A stretch of DNA of 64,000 nucleotides, from NCBI RefSeq assembly GCF_016185115.1, contig NZ_JACPOF010000008.1, positions 163,694 to 227,693 of the forward strand. Direction: 5' to 3'. The notes below the pieces were generated by a model. The model was not told where the DNA came from and ran no database searches. It saw only the letters and a program-made list of their open reading frames with translations. Position 1 is the first letter of the stretch, and each line of letters starts with the position of its first letter. Shown here one piece after another: positions 27,431-36,091 of the stretch. Origin of the DNA: Polaromonas sp. (GTDB taxonomy: Bacteria > Pseudomonadota > Gammaproteobacteria > Burkholderiales > Burkholderiaceae_C). Both the position numbers and the translations under genes were made by a program.

Positions 27431-28641
27431 GCCAGGCGCCCATCTTTCCCGGAACAGCATCGCCATCCGGCCGTCCCGCCACTTTGGGTGTGATGGGCGG
27501 CGGCCAGCTGGGCCGCATGTTTGTGCATGCCGCGCAGCGTCTCGGCTACTTCACGGCTGTGCTGGATGCCGACCCGCAAAGCCCGGCAGGCCTCGTCAGC
27601 CACCATCACATCCAGACCGGCTACAGCGATGCGCAAGGCCTGGCGCAACTCGCAGATGTCAGCGACGCCATCACCACTGAATTTGAAAACGTGCCTGCCG
27701 ATGCGCTGCAAACGCTGGCGGGCACCAGACCGGTTGCGCCGGGCGCATCCGTCGTCGCCATCGCGCAAAACCGCATTGAAGAAAAGTCGCATTTCACAGC
27801 TTGCGCCGATGTATCGGGCGTGACCTGCGCGCCCTATGCGGTGATTCAGACAGAAGCCGACCTCAAGGCCGTGCCTGCGGCCCTGCTGCCCGGCATCGTC
27901 AAAACCGCTCGCATGGGTTACGACGGCAAGGGCCAGGTGCGTGTGAAAAACGCAGCCGAGCTGGCAGCGGCATGGAAGGACCTGAAGCAGGTGCCCTGCG
28001 TGCTTGAAAAGATGATGCCGCTCAAGGACGAGTTATCGGTCATCGTGGCGCGCGGCTGGGACGGCGCCATGGTGGGCTTTGCACCGCAGCGCAATGTTCA
28101 CGTTGACGGCATTCTGGCGGTCACGCACGCTTACGAGTCAAACCTGCCGCCCGAGCTTGCTGCGCGCGCACAGGCCGCAACCCGCTCCATCGCCAGCCAC
28201 ATCGGTTACGTCGGCGTGCTGTGCGTCGAGTTTTTTGTGGTTGATGATGGCAGCGCGCAGGGCGGCCTGGTCGTCAATGAAATGGCGCCGCGCCCGCACA
28301 ACAGCGGCCACTACACCATGGATGCCTGCGATGTGTCGCAGTTCGACCTGCAGGTGCATGCGATGACCGGCCTGCCATTGCCCGCGCCGCGCCAGCATTC
28401 ACCGTCCATCATGCTCAACCTGCTGGGTGATATATGGTTTGACGCGCAGGGCCAGTCGCGCACGCCTGACTGGCAAGCCGTGCTGGCCTTGCCCGGCGCG
28501 CACCTGCATCTTTATGGCAAAACCGAAGCACGTCGTGGCCGCAAGATGGGTCATCTCAACATCACGGGTGCCACGCTGGCTGATGTGAAAGCTACTGCGC
28601 GACGAGCGGCCGAACTGCTGAATTTGCCGGGTCTTGAATGA
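27427..28641 (+). CDS. purK: 5-(carboxyamino)imidazole ribonucleotide synthase
   Basis: 404 residues. An N-terminal PurK Rossmann part (TLGVMGGGQLGRMFVHAAQRLGY) leads into the ATP-grasp domain (EEKSHFTACADVSG, RMGYDGKGQVRV, VLEKMMPLKDELSVIVARG, VEFFVVDDG and the metal-binding NEMAPRPHNSGHYTMDAC). It carboxylates AIR with bicarbonate and ATP. It lies between purE and sua5 with ATGA overlaps on both sides. Confidence 0.97.
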   Translation: MSQAPIFPGTASPSGRPATLGVMGGGQLGRMFVHAAQRLGYFTAVLDADPQSPAGLVSHHHIQTGYSDAQGLAQLADVSDAITTEFENVPADALQTLAGTRPVAPGASVVAIAQNRIEEKSHFTACADVSGVTCAPYAVIQTEADLKAVPAALLPGIVKTARMGYDGKGQVRVKNAAELAAAWKDLKQVPCVLEKMMPLKDELSVIVARGWDGAMVGFAPQRNVHVDGILAVTHAYESNLPPELAARAQAATRSIASHIGYVGVLCVEFFVVDDGSAQGGLVVNEMAPRPHNSGHYTMDACDVSQFDLQVHAMTGLPLPAPRQHSPSIMLNLLGDIWFDAQGQSRTPDWQAVLALPGAHLHLYGKTEARRGRKMGHLNITGATLADVKATARRAAELLNLPGLE

Positions 28642-29624
28642 TTTTTTCAGGCACCGATCCGCAGGCCATTGCTGAGGCCGCCCGTGTCATTCAGGCTGGC
28701 GGGTTGGTGGGCTTTCCAACCGAGACGGTGTATGGCCTGGGTGCAGACGCGTCCAGCGACATCGCAGTAGCGGGCATTTTTGCGGCCAAGGGCAGACCTT
28801 CTGATCACCCGCTGATTGTTCATGTCGCAGACGCCGCGCAGATCAGCAGCTACGCCAGCGGCGTGCCCGGGTTTGCCGAACGCCTCATCGCCGCTTTCTG
28901 GCCTGGCCCCCTGACGGTCATCCTGCCACGCAAACCCGGTGTCGCCGCTGCGGCCGCCGGTGGCCAGGACTCCATCGGTTTGCGCTGCCCCTCGCACCCG
29001 GTGGCAATGGCTTTTCTAAAGGCATGCAATACCGGTGTGGCAGGCCCCAGCGCCAACCGCTTTGGCCGTGTCAGCCCTACCACCGCAAAACACGTGATTG
29101 AAGAACTCGGCGAAGAATTGCTTGTGCTGGATGGCGGCCCTTGCGACGTGGGCATCGAGTCCAGTATTGTTGATTGCACACGCGGCCGCCCGGTGCTGTT
29201 GCGCCCGGGCGTACTGACACGCGCGCAGCTCGAAAAGGCCTGCGGGCAGGCCGTGCTGGACCCGGACGACCTGATCCTGAATGCAGATGCCGCACCGCGC
29301 GCGTCCGGCACGCTGGAGTCGCATTACGCACCGGCTGCCAGGGTCCGGCTGATGGACGCCAAAGCCATACAGACCGCACTCGACCTGCTTGGTGCCGATG
29401 CCGCCAATATCGCGATTTACGCACGCACCATCGTGCGCATCAAGTCCGACAAGGTGCTGTACCGCCGCATGCCTGACGACGCGCTGGCAACGGCACAGCA
29501 ATTGTTTGCTGTGCTGCGCGACTTTGATGCCAAGGGCGTCAAGCTGATCTGGATAGAAACGCCGCCGCCTGACGAGGCCTGGGACGGCGTGCGCGACCGG
29601 CTTGGGCGCGCGGCAGCTCACTGA
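28638..29624 (+). CDS. sua5: L-threonylcarbamoyladenylate synthase, long Sua5 form
   Basis: 328 residues: a YrdC domain (about 10-195) followed by a C-terminal Sua5 domain. YrdC signatures: GGLVGFPTETVYGLGADA, FAAKGRPSDHPLIVH, WPGPLTVILPRK, LRCPSHPVAMAFL and GPSANRFGRVSPTTAKHV. The linker after LLRPGVLTRAQLE carries GTLESHYAPAARV. It forms threonylcarbamoyl-AMP from Thr, bicarbonate and ATP, the first step of t6A37 in tRNA. TsaB, a partner in the second step, is encoded at 32.7 kb. It overlaps purK by ATGA. Confidence 0.95.
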   Translation: MIFSGTDPQAIAEAARVIQAGGLVGFPTETVYGLGADASSDIAVAGIFAAKGRPSDHPLIVHVADAAQISSYASGVPGFAERLIAAFWPGPLTVILPRKPGVAAAAAGGQDSIGLRCPSHPVAMAFLKACNTGVAGPSANRFGRVSPTTAKHVIEELGEELLVLDGGPCDVGIESSIVDCTRGRPVLLRPGVLTRAQLEKACGQAVLDPDDLILNADAAPRASGTLESHYAPAARVRLMDAKAIQTALDLLGADAANIAIYARTIVRIKSDKVLYRRMPDDALATAQQLFAVLRDFDAKGVKLIWIETPPPDEAWDGVRDRLGRAAAH

Positions 29625-29637
29625 AAAACCATCTGGC

Positions 29638-29913
29638 ATGAGCAGGCTGGCCCACACCCGCGACAAGATCTACAAAACCGTAGCCAGGCAACTGCACGGC
29701 AAGGTGCCGTGCTGGGTGTGTGGTGAACACGTGCTGCCCGAGGCCGCCACGCTGGAGCACATCAAGCCGCTGAGTGAGGGCGGCAACAGCCACGCAGAAA
29801 ACCTGGCGATCAGTCACGAGGCCTGCAACAACCAGCGGCATGCCAGCGGGAAGGTCACTGTTTCAGGGCTGGTGGAGGGTCGCGTGGCGCGGCGAACCGG
29901 GCAAGTCGCCTGA
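29638..29913 (+). CDS. Small HNH endonuclease domain protein
   Basis: 91 residues from the ATG at 29638, 13 bases after sua5. It is almost only an HNH/zinc-ribbon fold: CWVCG (first Cys pair), LEHIKPLSEGGNSH (the HNH-type DH/EH with a glycine-rich turn), ENLAISHEACNNQRH (second Cys, then Asn and His). The leading helix is basic. Such stand-alone HNH proteins may nick or cut DNA; many are uncharacterised. No restriction-modification or phage context is seen here; it looks like a passenger at the end of the pur-sua5 unit. Confidence 0.75.
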   Translation: MSRLAHTRDKIYKTVARQLHGKVPCWVCGEHVLPEAATLEHIKPLSEGGNSHAENLAISHEACNNQRHASGKVTVSGLVEGRVARRTGQVA

Positions 29914-29990
29914 GCGCTCGTCCAGCACGGATACCAGCAAGCAGGGGTATCAAAGCGTCGCAGACGTATCCATCTGCTTGCAGCAGGCCG

Positions 29991-30608
29991 CTATTTTCGC
30001 GGCGGGGGATCGTCGCCGAGTGGTGCGAGGTCTGACGAGTAGGTGCGGTCACCGATCTGGATGTCCCTGTCCCCCTGCCAGGCGGCTTCAAACGCAGCCA
30101 GCTGCTCGGCGGTGGCGCGTTCGTATTTCTCGATGTTCGTCAGTTCCGGGCCGGGTTGCGAGCTTGCAAACGCCGGCACCTGTGCAGGCTTGGCCCATTC
30201 CGCAACAGGTGCCGACAGTGTCTCGTCCACACGCCAGTACACGCCGCCCACGATCAGCCCATAGCGTGTCTGCGCATTTTTGGTCAGCGTTGCCGCGATC
30301 TCGGCAAGCCTTGCGTGGTGTCCCTGCTCGCCCAGCATGAAAGCCGGCGGCATGTCGAGCATGATCACGTAGCAGTGGCCGCGCTTGTCGGTACGCATGA
30401 CCTTGAAGCGATAGCTTTTGGAATCTATAAAGAAGCTGCCCAGCGTTGCCCGCACGTTCTCAAAAAGCAGTTCACGGCGAAAGGCCATGCGCTCTTCGAG
30501 ATTCATCTTGACGGGCGCGGTTTCCGGTCCGCGCGCGCTTACTTCCCGATCTGGCGATTCAGTGCGGGGATTGCGGGTAGACGGAAAAAGGCCTTTGAAA
30601 AGGGACAT
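29991..30608 (-). CDS. Conserved hypothetical protein, 205 aa
   Basis: I do not recognise this protein. A Ser/Pro/Arg-rich N-terminus of about 35 residues precedes a folded core with MNLEERMAFRRELLFENVRATLGS, YRFKVMRTDKRGHCYVIMLDMPPAF and YGLIVGGVYWRVDETL. A charged C-terminal part ends in DDPPPRK. There is no signal peptide or membrane helix, so it is probably cytoplasmic. Coding character and composition resemble the neighbours. It is convergent with the HNH gene. A perfect CRP-type half-site pair lies about 155 bases upstream of its start. Confidence 0.75.
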   Translation of the reverse strand: MSLFKGLFPSTRNPRTESPDREVSARGPETAPVKMNLEERMAFRRELLFENVRATLGSFFIDSKSYRFKVMRTDKRGHCYVIMLDMPPAFMLGEQGHHARLAEIAATLTKNAQTRYGLIVGGVYWRVDETLSAPVAEWAKPAQVPAFASSQPGPELTNIEKYERATAEQLAAFEAAWQGDRDIQIGDRTYSSDLAPLGDDPPPRK

Positions 30609-30762
30609 GCTTCTTGAGCGAGTTGTCCAGCCGGAGCCAGCGTTGTCTTTTGGGTAGGGGCGTCAGCGAGACATGATAGTCCGCAGCCCGGTCATGGTCA
30701 TGTTTTGAAGCGCTTTTTACACCCGCTGAAGCGGGAATGTCGCGTACAAGCTGCAAAAATCT

Positions 30763-30778
30763 TGTGATATTTGTCACA
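30763..30778. promoter_or_regulatory. Perfect TGTGA-N6-TCACA palindrome (CRP/FNR-type site)
   Basis: TGTGA (30763-30767) and TCACA (30774-30778) flank TATTTG, matching the classic CRP half-site spacing exactly. It overlaps the last codon and stop of the SemiSWEET gene and lies about 155 bases upstream of the minus-strand 205-aa gene, which is its likeliest target if functional. A CCCGCT-GA-AGCGGG hairpin lies just downstream toward that gene. Confidence 0.4.
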
Positions 30779-31064
30779 TATCCCGGGGTGGGGCACTGGC
30801 TGAATACCTTAGTTTCATCACAAGAATGGTGATGGCAAGCGCCAGCGTGATGGCGTTTGCAAGCACGATGGGCCAGGCGCCCAGCATTACGCCATAGACC
30901 AGCCAGAGCGCCACGCCGACCGTGAAGACGCTGTACATGCCCAGCGAAACACCGCTCACGTCGCGGGTTTTGAAACTCAGCCAGGCCTGCGGCAGAAAAC
31001 TCAGGGTCGTCAGCGCCGCGCCGCCAAAGCCTACCCAGTCTGCCAGCGTCAAACCTGCATTCAT
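30774..31064 (-). CDS. SemiSWEET-type sugar transporter
   Basis: 96 residues forming three transmembrane helices with one PQ-loop. Diagnostic segments: GFGGAALTTLSFLPQAWLSF (the PQ motif), TRDVSGVSLGMYSVFTVGVALWLVYG and IVLANAITLALAITILVMKL. SemiSWEETs dimerise to form a sugar uniporter in the inner membrane. The start overlaps the dacB stop (ATGA), so it is translationally coupled to a periplasmic carboxypeptidase, with no obvious functional reason. Confidence 0.9.
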   Translation of the reverse strand: MNAGLTLADWVGFGGAALTTLSFLPQAWLSFKTRDVSGVSLGMYSVFTVGVALWLVYGVMLGAWPIVLANAITLALAITILVMKLRYSASAPPRDM

Positions 31065-32539
31065 CGCCCACCTTCCTTCACGGCCCAGTCCACCAGCGCG
31101 TCCAGCGCGGGGCGGGCTGCCGATGCATTGGCGTGGTTGATCAGGCCGACCACGATGTAGCGCGTGCCGCCCAGGCCATTGGCATAACCGGCAATGGCCG
31201 TCACGTCCCGCAGCGAGCCGGTCTTTACAAAAGCCTGGCCTGCCACACCCTTTGCGCGCTCACGCATGGTGGCGTCGATACCCGCGATGGGCAGCGAGTC
31301 TGCGAGTGCAGCGCCCATGGTGCTTTTCGCAGCGTGTTGCAGCAGCGCCTGCAGGCTGGCCGCTGTGATGCGCTCGCTGCGGCTCAGGCCGGAGCCGTTG
31401 TCGATCAGCGGAAGCATTGCGCCAGGCAGGTTCTTCTTCCACCATGCCGACAGTGCTGCACGGCCGGCTTCAAGCGTGCCGCTTTTGGCCTGGCCCAGGT
31501 TGGCGTTCAGCCCCATGGTTAAAAACAGGTGCTGCGCCATGATGTTGTTGGAGTATTTGTTGACGTCCCTTACCACGTCCAGCAAAGGCAGCGAGACGCC
31601 TTCAAACTGCGCCGTCGCCCTCTCCCCCGACAGCGTACCGCTGCGGCGCAGGCTGGCCAGCTCCTGCGGCGTCGCATCGCGTACGGCACCTGTCATCAGC
31701 CCGCCCAGGCGCCTCCACGAGCCCTCCAGTGCACGCGCCGCAAAGCTGGCCGGCTCGGCGTAGGCCATGGGCCAGGTCTTTTCGCCGCAGGCCGATGAAT
31801 AGCTGCCCAGAAAATCAATACGGTTGGGGTTGTCTACACCGGCCCGCAACTCGCTGCGCCAGTCACCGCAGCGGCCCACGCGCAGCAGCGGTACGGTTTC
31901 CGAAACCTGCACCCCGGCCAGCGGCGGTTCATAACGCACGATGGCACGTGCGTTGGCAATGTCCGGCGTAAAAGTCATGACGACGGATTTGAAATTGACC
32001 AGCAACGCGTCCGGCCTGGCGTTGTAGGGCCGCAGCGGCTCACCGTCAAATTCACCCGGGTCTGTGGGCGGCACGCTGAATGCGCTGCGGTCCAGCACGA
32101 TGTCACCGCGTATGGCCCTGGCGCCGCTGCTTTGCACCTGCATCAACAGGGCCTGCAGGCGCTCGACCACCAGTTTCGGGTCGCCCCCGCCCTGAACAAT
32201 CATGTTGCCGTTGAGCAGGCCGCTGTTCAAGCTGCCGTCCAGCGTGACCTTTGTCTTCCAGGTGAAATCCGGGCCCAGGGTGTCCAGTGCCGAATAGGTG
32301 GTGACCAGCTTCATGACCGAAGCGGGGTTCATGGGCACATCGCTGCGCCATGTCAGGCGCGGCGGCTGCCGTCCCGAGGCATCCACCACCAGCATCGCGA
32401 CGGCTTCACGCGGCACCTGGGCCTTGGCCAGCGCCTTCTCAATCGCGGGGGGCAGGCGGGGTGGCGTCTGGGCCATGCCGTTGCCGGCCAGGGTAACCAT
32501 AGCCATGGCAAACAGGCCCGCTGGCGCCGTGCACCGCAT
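31061..32539 (-). CDS. dacB: D-alanyl-D-alanine carboxypeptidase/endopeptidase (PBP4 type)
   Basis: 492 residues from the ATG at 32539, chosen because it gives a normal Sec signal (MRCTAPAGLFAMAMVTLAGN, cleavage after GMAQ). ATGs at 32575 and 32638 are also in frame. PBP4 motifs: SxxK in NPASVMKLVTTYSAL, SxN in NKYSNNIMAQHLF, and KTG in AFVKTGSLRDVTAIAGY. The large insert between SxxK and SxN is typical of class C PBPs. It trims and cleaves D-Ala peptides of peptidoglycan in the periplasm. It is divergent from tsaB. Confidence 0.93.
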   Translation of the reverse strand: MRCTAPAGLFAMAMVTLAGNGMAQTPPRLPPAIEKALAKAQVPREAVAMLVVDASGRQPPRLTWRSDVPMNPASVMKLVTTYSALDTLGPDFTWKTKVTLDGSLNSGLLNGNMIVQGGGDPKLVVERLQALLMQVQSSGARAIRGDIVLDRSAFSVPPTDPGEFDGEPLRPYNARPDALLVNFKSVVMTFTPDIANARAIVRYEPPLAGVQVSETVPLLRVGRCGDWRSELRAGVDNPNRIDFLGSYSSACGEKTWPMAYAEPASFAARALEGSWRRLGGLMTGAVRDATPQELASLRRSGTLSGERATAQFEGVSLPLLDVVRDVNKYSNNIMAQHLFLTMGLNANLGQAKSGTLEAGRAALSAWWKKNLPGAMLPLIDNGSGLSRSERITAASLQALLQHAAKSTMGAALADSLPIAGIDATMRERAKGVAGQAFVKTGSLRDVTAIAGYANGLGGTRYIVVGLINHANASAARPALDALVDWAVKEGGR

Positions 32540-32688
32540 TAAAAAGCCCTGTATATGCCGCCAGTCAACAATCATGGGCCGATTATCGGGGCTTGCCTGT
32601 AACGCAGAGTGCCTGACGGCGTTGGCGGGGATAATCATGCTGACGCCGTCCTGTTGGCCGCGCCCTTACCTTTTTGACCACCCCGACC

Positions 32689-33429
32689 ATGAAGCTCCTG
32701 GCCTTTGACACCAGCACAGACGTGATGTCCATCGCGCTGACGGATGGTGCGCGCACGTGGCAGCACACGGGGCCGGGTGGCGCAAAGGCTTCGCTGACGC
32801 TGATTCCTGCCATCCTGGCGCTGCTGGATGAAGCTGGTTTGCGCATTGATGATCTTGAGGCCATCGCCTTTGGCCGAGGCCCAGGCTCATTTACGGGCTT
32901 GCGTACGGCCTGTGCAGTCGCCCAAGGGCTGGCTTTTGGCGCACGGCAGGGGGCGGGCATACCTGTGCTGCCGGTCGATACCCTGATGGCTCTGGCAGAA
33001 GAAGCCCGCTTCCGGCATGCAGATTCTGGCGGCTTGCATCACATCACGGCGCTGCTCGATGCACGTATGGATGAGGTTTACAGGCAGGACTTTGCGGTTG
33101 ACGCAGGCATCTGCAAACCCCTGGCTGCGTGCAACATGGTCAGGCCCGAAAACCTCGCGCCCCGGGCCGGGACAACACTGGCCGGCAATGTGTTTGGTGT
33201 TTATGCGGACCGCCTGCCTGCCGCCATCGCCGCCTTTACCCAACTCGATGTGCTGCCCGCGGCAAGCGCCATGCTGCGGCTGGCCCCGGCGCTGGTAGCT
33301 GCCGGGCAACTGGTGGATGCCGCCCTGGCGCTGCCGCTCTATGTTCGCGATAAAGTAGCCCTCACCACTGACGAACGCGCCGTGGTCAAACAACAAAAAG
33401 AGCAGGCTGCGCTGGCCGCCATTCCCTGA
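32689..33429 (+). CDS. tsaB: tRNA threonylcarbamoyladenosine biosynthesis protein TsaB
   Basis: 246 residues from the ATG at 32689 (an in-frame TTG lies 15 bases upstream). The ASKHA-fold N-terminus KLLAFDTSTDVMSIAL, the DLEAIAFGRGPGSFTGLRTACAVAQGLAFG-type block and DARMDEVYRQDF match TsaB. It is a structural partner of TsaD in transferring threonylcarbamoyl to A37 of tRNA. It begins the tsaB-rimI-UDG-like gene set. Confidence 0.94.
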   Translation: MKLLAFDTSTDVMSIALTDGARTWQHTGPGGAKASLTLIPAILALLDEAGLRIDDLEAIAFGRGPGSFTGLRTACAVAQGLAFGARQGAGIPVLPVDTLMALAEEARFRHADSGGLHHITALLDARMDEVYRQDFAVDAGICKPLAACNMVRPENLAPRAGTTLAGNVFGVYADRLPAAIAAFTQLDVLPAASAMLRLAPALVAAGQLVDAALALPLYVRDKVALTTDERAVVKQQKEQAALAAIP

Positions 33430-33442
33430 AACCTCACGCCGA

Positions 33443-33940
33443 ATGAACGCCATCCTCAAACCCGCCCAGCCGCTCGAAGCGCAATTCGAGCCGATGACCG
33501 CTGCGTGGCTGGACAAGGTGGTGGCCATTGAAAAAACTGCTTACGACCACCCGTGGACGCCCGGCAACTTCATTGACTCGCTCAATGCCGGTTACCAGGC
33601 CCAACTGCTCACGGCAGGCGCGCTGCCCCAGTCCGAACTGCTGGGCTATTTTGTGGCCATGAAGGGTGTTGATGAAGTCCACCTGCTCAACATCACCGTC
33701 GTACCCGCGCACCAGCGGCGCGGTTGGGCGCGTGTGATGCTGGACGCCCTCGCCATCTGGGCGCGGGGGCAGGGCGCGCAGTGGCTGTGGCTGGAAGTGC
33801 GTGTCAGCAACAAGCGCGCAAAAGCCATTTATGAAAGCTACGGCTTTCGTGAAGTCGGCCTGCGCCGCAACTACTACCCGTCGGGCAGTGTCCTCAGCCC
33901 CCGGCGGGAAGATGCTGTTGTCATGAGCTTTGCGCTTTAA
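33443..33940 (+). CDS. rimI: Ribosomal protein S18-alanine N-acetyltransferase
   Basis: 165 residues. GNAT fold with the RimI pattern: IEKTAYDHPWTPGNFIDSL near the N-terminus, VDEVHLLNITVVPAHQRRGWARVMLDAL (acetyl-CoA pyrophosphate loop Q/RxxGxA region), WLEVRVSNKRAKAIYESYGF and the tail RRNYYP. It acetylates the N-terminal alanine of ribosomal protein S18. It starts 13 bases after tsaB, and the next gene follows by 12 bases. Confidence 0.94.
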   Translation: MNAILKPAQPLEAQFEPMTAAWLDKVVAIEKTAYDHPWTPGNFIDSLNAGYQAQLLTAGALPQSELLGYFVAMKGVDEVHLLNITVVPAHQRRGWARVMLDALAIWARGQGAQWLWLEVRVSNKRAKAIYESYGFREVGLRRNYYPSGSVLSPRREDAVVMSFAL

Positions 33941-33952
33941 GAGTTGGCAAGC

Positions 33953-34708
33953 ATGAGCCTGAACCTCGACAAACGCCACCGCGCCATGCTGCGCGAAATG
34001 GGCGTGCGTGTCTGGTCGCCCATGGAGGCGCCTGCCGCCGTTCCCGCTGTTGAAGTTGCACCTGCGGTTCAGGCAGCTCCCGTAAAGACCGAAGCCCCGG
34101 CCCACGCACCTGTTGCGATTGACGCCGTCGCCGTGCGCGCACGTTCCGCCCCTGCGACGCCCGCACCGCTTGCCCGGCCCCAGCCGGCCGCTGCGCCTTC
34201 TGCGGCCACCGGCGAAAGCCCGACATGGCAGATGGGCGAAGCGCTCGCTTTGTATGCAGACACCGCCAGCACCGCTGGCGCGCGCTGGCTGGTGCTGGCA
34301 GAAACACCGTCCTCTGCATTGCAGGGCGGCTTCAATCCTTTTGAAGGCGATGCAGGCAAGCTGCTTGACAACATGCTGCGCGCCGCAAAACTGCACACAG
34401 CCGGCGGCGTCAAGCTGGCACCGCTGGCAAGGCAGGGCGCGGCGGGTGCAAGCATGGCTGCATCGCTGCCTGAGGTGCTGGCCAGCGCACAGCCTCATCT
34501 TGTGCTGGTGATGGGCCGTCTCGCGTCGCAGGCGCTACTGCAGTCAAACGAGCCTTTCGGCAGGCTGCGTGGCCAGGTGCACCAGTTGCACGGCATCAAG
34601 CTTATCGTCACGCACGATGCACCTTACCTGTTGCGCAACCCGCACGACAAGGCCAAGGCCTGGGAGGACCTCTGCCTGGCCATGAGCGTGATCTCCAATT
34701 CCCATTAA
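33953..34708 (+). CDS. Degenerate uracil-DNA-glycosylase-like protein, possible HolD (psi) counterpart
   Basis: 251 residues from the ATG at 33953. Residues 1-22 (helix with [12 protein letters not shown]) are followed by an Ala/Pro-rich linker (about 25-80) and a UDG-superfamily domain (about 85-251). That domain keeps the [14 protein letters not shown] and [20 protein letters not shown] segments and the [16 protein letters not shown] tail. It lacks the family 4 GExPGxxED motif (here [12 protein letters not shown]), the Fe-S cysteines and the catalytic HP, so glycosylase activity is unlikely. E. coli rimI is preceded by holD, whose psi product has a UDG-like fold and an N-terminal QLGITQW peptide that binds the clamp loader. 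A psi-like role is therefore my inference. Confidence 0.8.
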   Translation: MSLNLDKRHRAMLREMGVRVWSPMEAPAAVPAVEVAPAVQAAPVKTEAPAHAPVAIDAVAVRARSAPATPAPLARPQPAAAPSAATGESPTWQMGEALALYADTASTAGARWLVLAETPSSALQGGFNPFEGDAGKLLDNMLRAAKLHTAGGVKLAPLARQGAAGASMAASLPEVLASAQPHLVLVMGRLASQALLQSNEPFGRLRGQVHQLHGIKLIVTHDAPYLLRNPHDKAKAWEDLCLAMSVISNSH

Positions 34709-34829
34709 AAACGATAACTGCGTTGCTTCGTCTTGCCGTGCTACAGCACTGCCCACGACTTCGCGCCTTGTTCTCGCTTCCAATGGAAACTGGAATAAAT
34801 CCTGCGCCCGCGCTTCTTACAATGGGCCC

Positions 34830-35693
34830 ATGAGCCAATCCATGACGCAATCCACGACATTTATCGAGATGCTGGGCGCTGCAGAGCGCCAGAACCAGTC
34901 CTTGCTGTGCGTGGGCCTTGACCCCGAGCCAGCCAAATTTCCCGCCAAATACAAGGGCGATGCGAGCCGTATTTTTGAGTTCTGCGCAGCGATTGTTGAC
35001 GCCACCGCCGACCTCGCCATTGCCTTCAAGCCGCAGATTGCCTACTTCGCCGCACACCGTGCAGAAGAGCAGCTTGAGCGCCTCGTCAGACACATCAAGA
35101 ATGTCGCGCCTGCAGTGCCCGTCATTCTCGATTCCAAGCGCGGCGACATAGGCGCCACCGCCCAGCAGTACGCGATTGAAGCTTTCGAGCGTTACGGTGC
35201 TGATGCGGTCACGCTCTCGCCCTTTATGGGTTTTGATTCGGTCACGCCTTACCTCAAGTACCACGGCAAGGGCGCCTTCCTGCTCTGCCGCACATCCAAC
35301 CCCGGCGGTGACGACCTGCAGAACCAGCGCCTCGCATCAGTCGATGGCCAGCCGCTTCTGTATGAACACGTCGCCAGCCTGGCCAACGGCCCGTGGAACA
35401 TCAACGGCCAACTGGGCCTCGTTGTGGGTGCGACCTATCCCGCAGAAATTGAACGTGTGCGTGCAGTGGCTCCAACGCTGCCGCTGCTGATCCCCGGCGT
35501 CGGTGCGCAGGGTGGCGATGCGGTGGCCACCGTCAGGGCTGGCTGGAAGCCCGGCGCACCCATTGCGGTGAATTCATCACGTGCGATTCTTTACGCATCA
35601 GCTGGCGATGACTTTGCGGAAGCAGCGCGCCGCGAAGCCATCAAGACCCGCGACGTGCTCGAATCAGCGCGCCACGAATCACAACAAAAGTAG
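34830..35693 (+). CDS. pyrF: Orotidine 5'-phosphate decarboxylase
   Basis: 287 residues, the long (mycobacterial/Betaproteobacterial type 2) PyrF form. Signatures: [24 protein letters not shown], the catalytic [43 protein letters not shown] and [15 protein letters not shown]. It makes UMP from OMP. The start at 34830 lies 121 bases after the UDG-like gene; that gap holds no gene I can see. Confidence 0.95.
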   Translation: MSQSMTQSTTFIEMLGAAERQNQSLLCVGLDPEPAKFPAKYKGDASRIFEFCAAIVDATADLAIAFKPQIAYFAAHRAEEQLERLVRHIKNVAPAVPVILDSKRGDIGATAQQYAIEAFERYGADAVTLSPFMGFDSVTPYLKYHGKGAFLLCRTSNPGGDDLQNQRLASVDGQPLLYEHVASLANGPWNINGQLGLVVGATYPAEIERVRAVAPTLPLLIPGVGAQGGDAVATVRAGWKPGAPIAVNSSRAILYASAGDDFAEAARREAIKTRDVLESARHESQQK

Positions 35694-35694
35694 C

Positions 35695-36003
35695 CTAAAA
35701 CGGCAGCAGCTTCTGGCGGCGGCCGAACAGGCTGCCCAGGTTTGTCAGGCTGCTGCCCGCAGGTATCAGGGCTGCCAGCTTTGCAACGCCGTCGCGTCCG
35801 CTGGCCGCACGTGCCACCAGCGCACCGCCCGCTGCCGCGCCCAGGGCGCGAACAATGGGTGAACCGCTGCGGCGCGATGCCAGCATCACTGCGACGCCCG
35901 CGCCCAGAACAATCCAGTGCTCTGCAGGAAAGCTGGGCCGCTTCTGGTCCCAGTCGCGGGCTGCCTGAAGTTGCTGCTGTGTTTTTGAAATAAGGTTGCT
36001 CAT
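35695..36003 (-). CDS. Small membrane-associated protein, 102 aa
   Basis: I do not recognise a family. The start at 36003 is preceded by GGA at a suitable distance. An amphipathic N-terminus (MSNLISKTQQQLQAARDWDQ) is followed by one or two hydrophobic stretches (IVLGAGVAVMLASRR and VRALGAAAGGALVARAAS) and a C-terminus rich in Leu and Gly ending GRRQKLLPF. It is probably an inner-membrane protein of unknown role. It is convergent with pyrF, with two bases between the stops. Confidence 0.65.
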   Translation of the reverse strand: MSNLISKTQQQLQAARDWDQKRPSFPAEHWIVLGAGVAVMLASRRSGSPIVRALGAAAGGALVARAASGRDGVAKLAALIPAGSSLTNLGSLFGRRQKLLPF

Positions 36004-36091
36004 GGTCGGGTTGGTCCTTTCATGAGCCACCTTAGCCCGTGCGTGGTGCACGGGCTGTCAGACATCGCCGGAGATTTCGGTGAATGTGGTT

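Noticed and set aside
33434..34498. 354-codon minus-strand frame opposite rimI and the UDG-like gene
   Set aside because: Arg/Cys/Gly-rich shadow; both plus-strand genes are better supported.
34709..34829. Possible repeat or tRNA-like sequence between the UDG-like gene and pyrF (GTGCTACAGCAC hairpin)
   Set aside because: Cannot be folded by eye into a tRNA cloverleaf, and no second copy is in the window; left as plain intergenic sequence.
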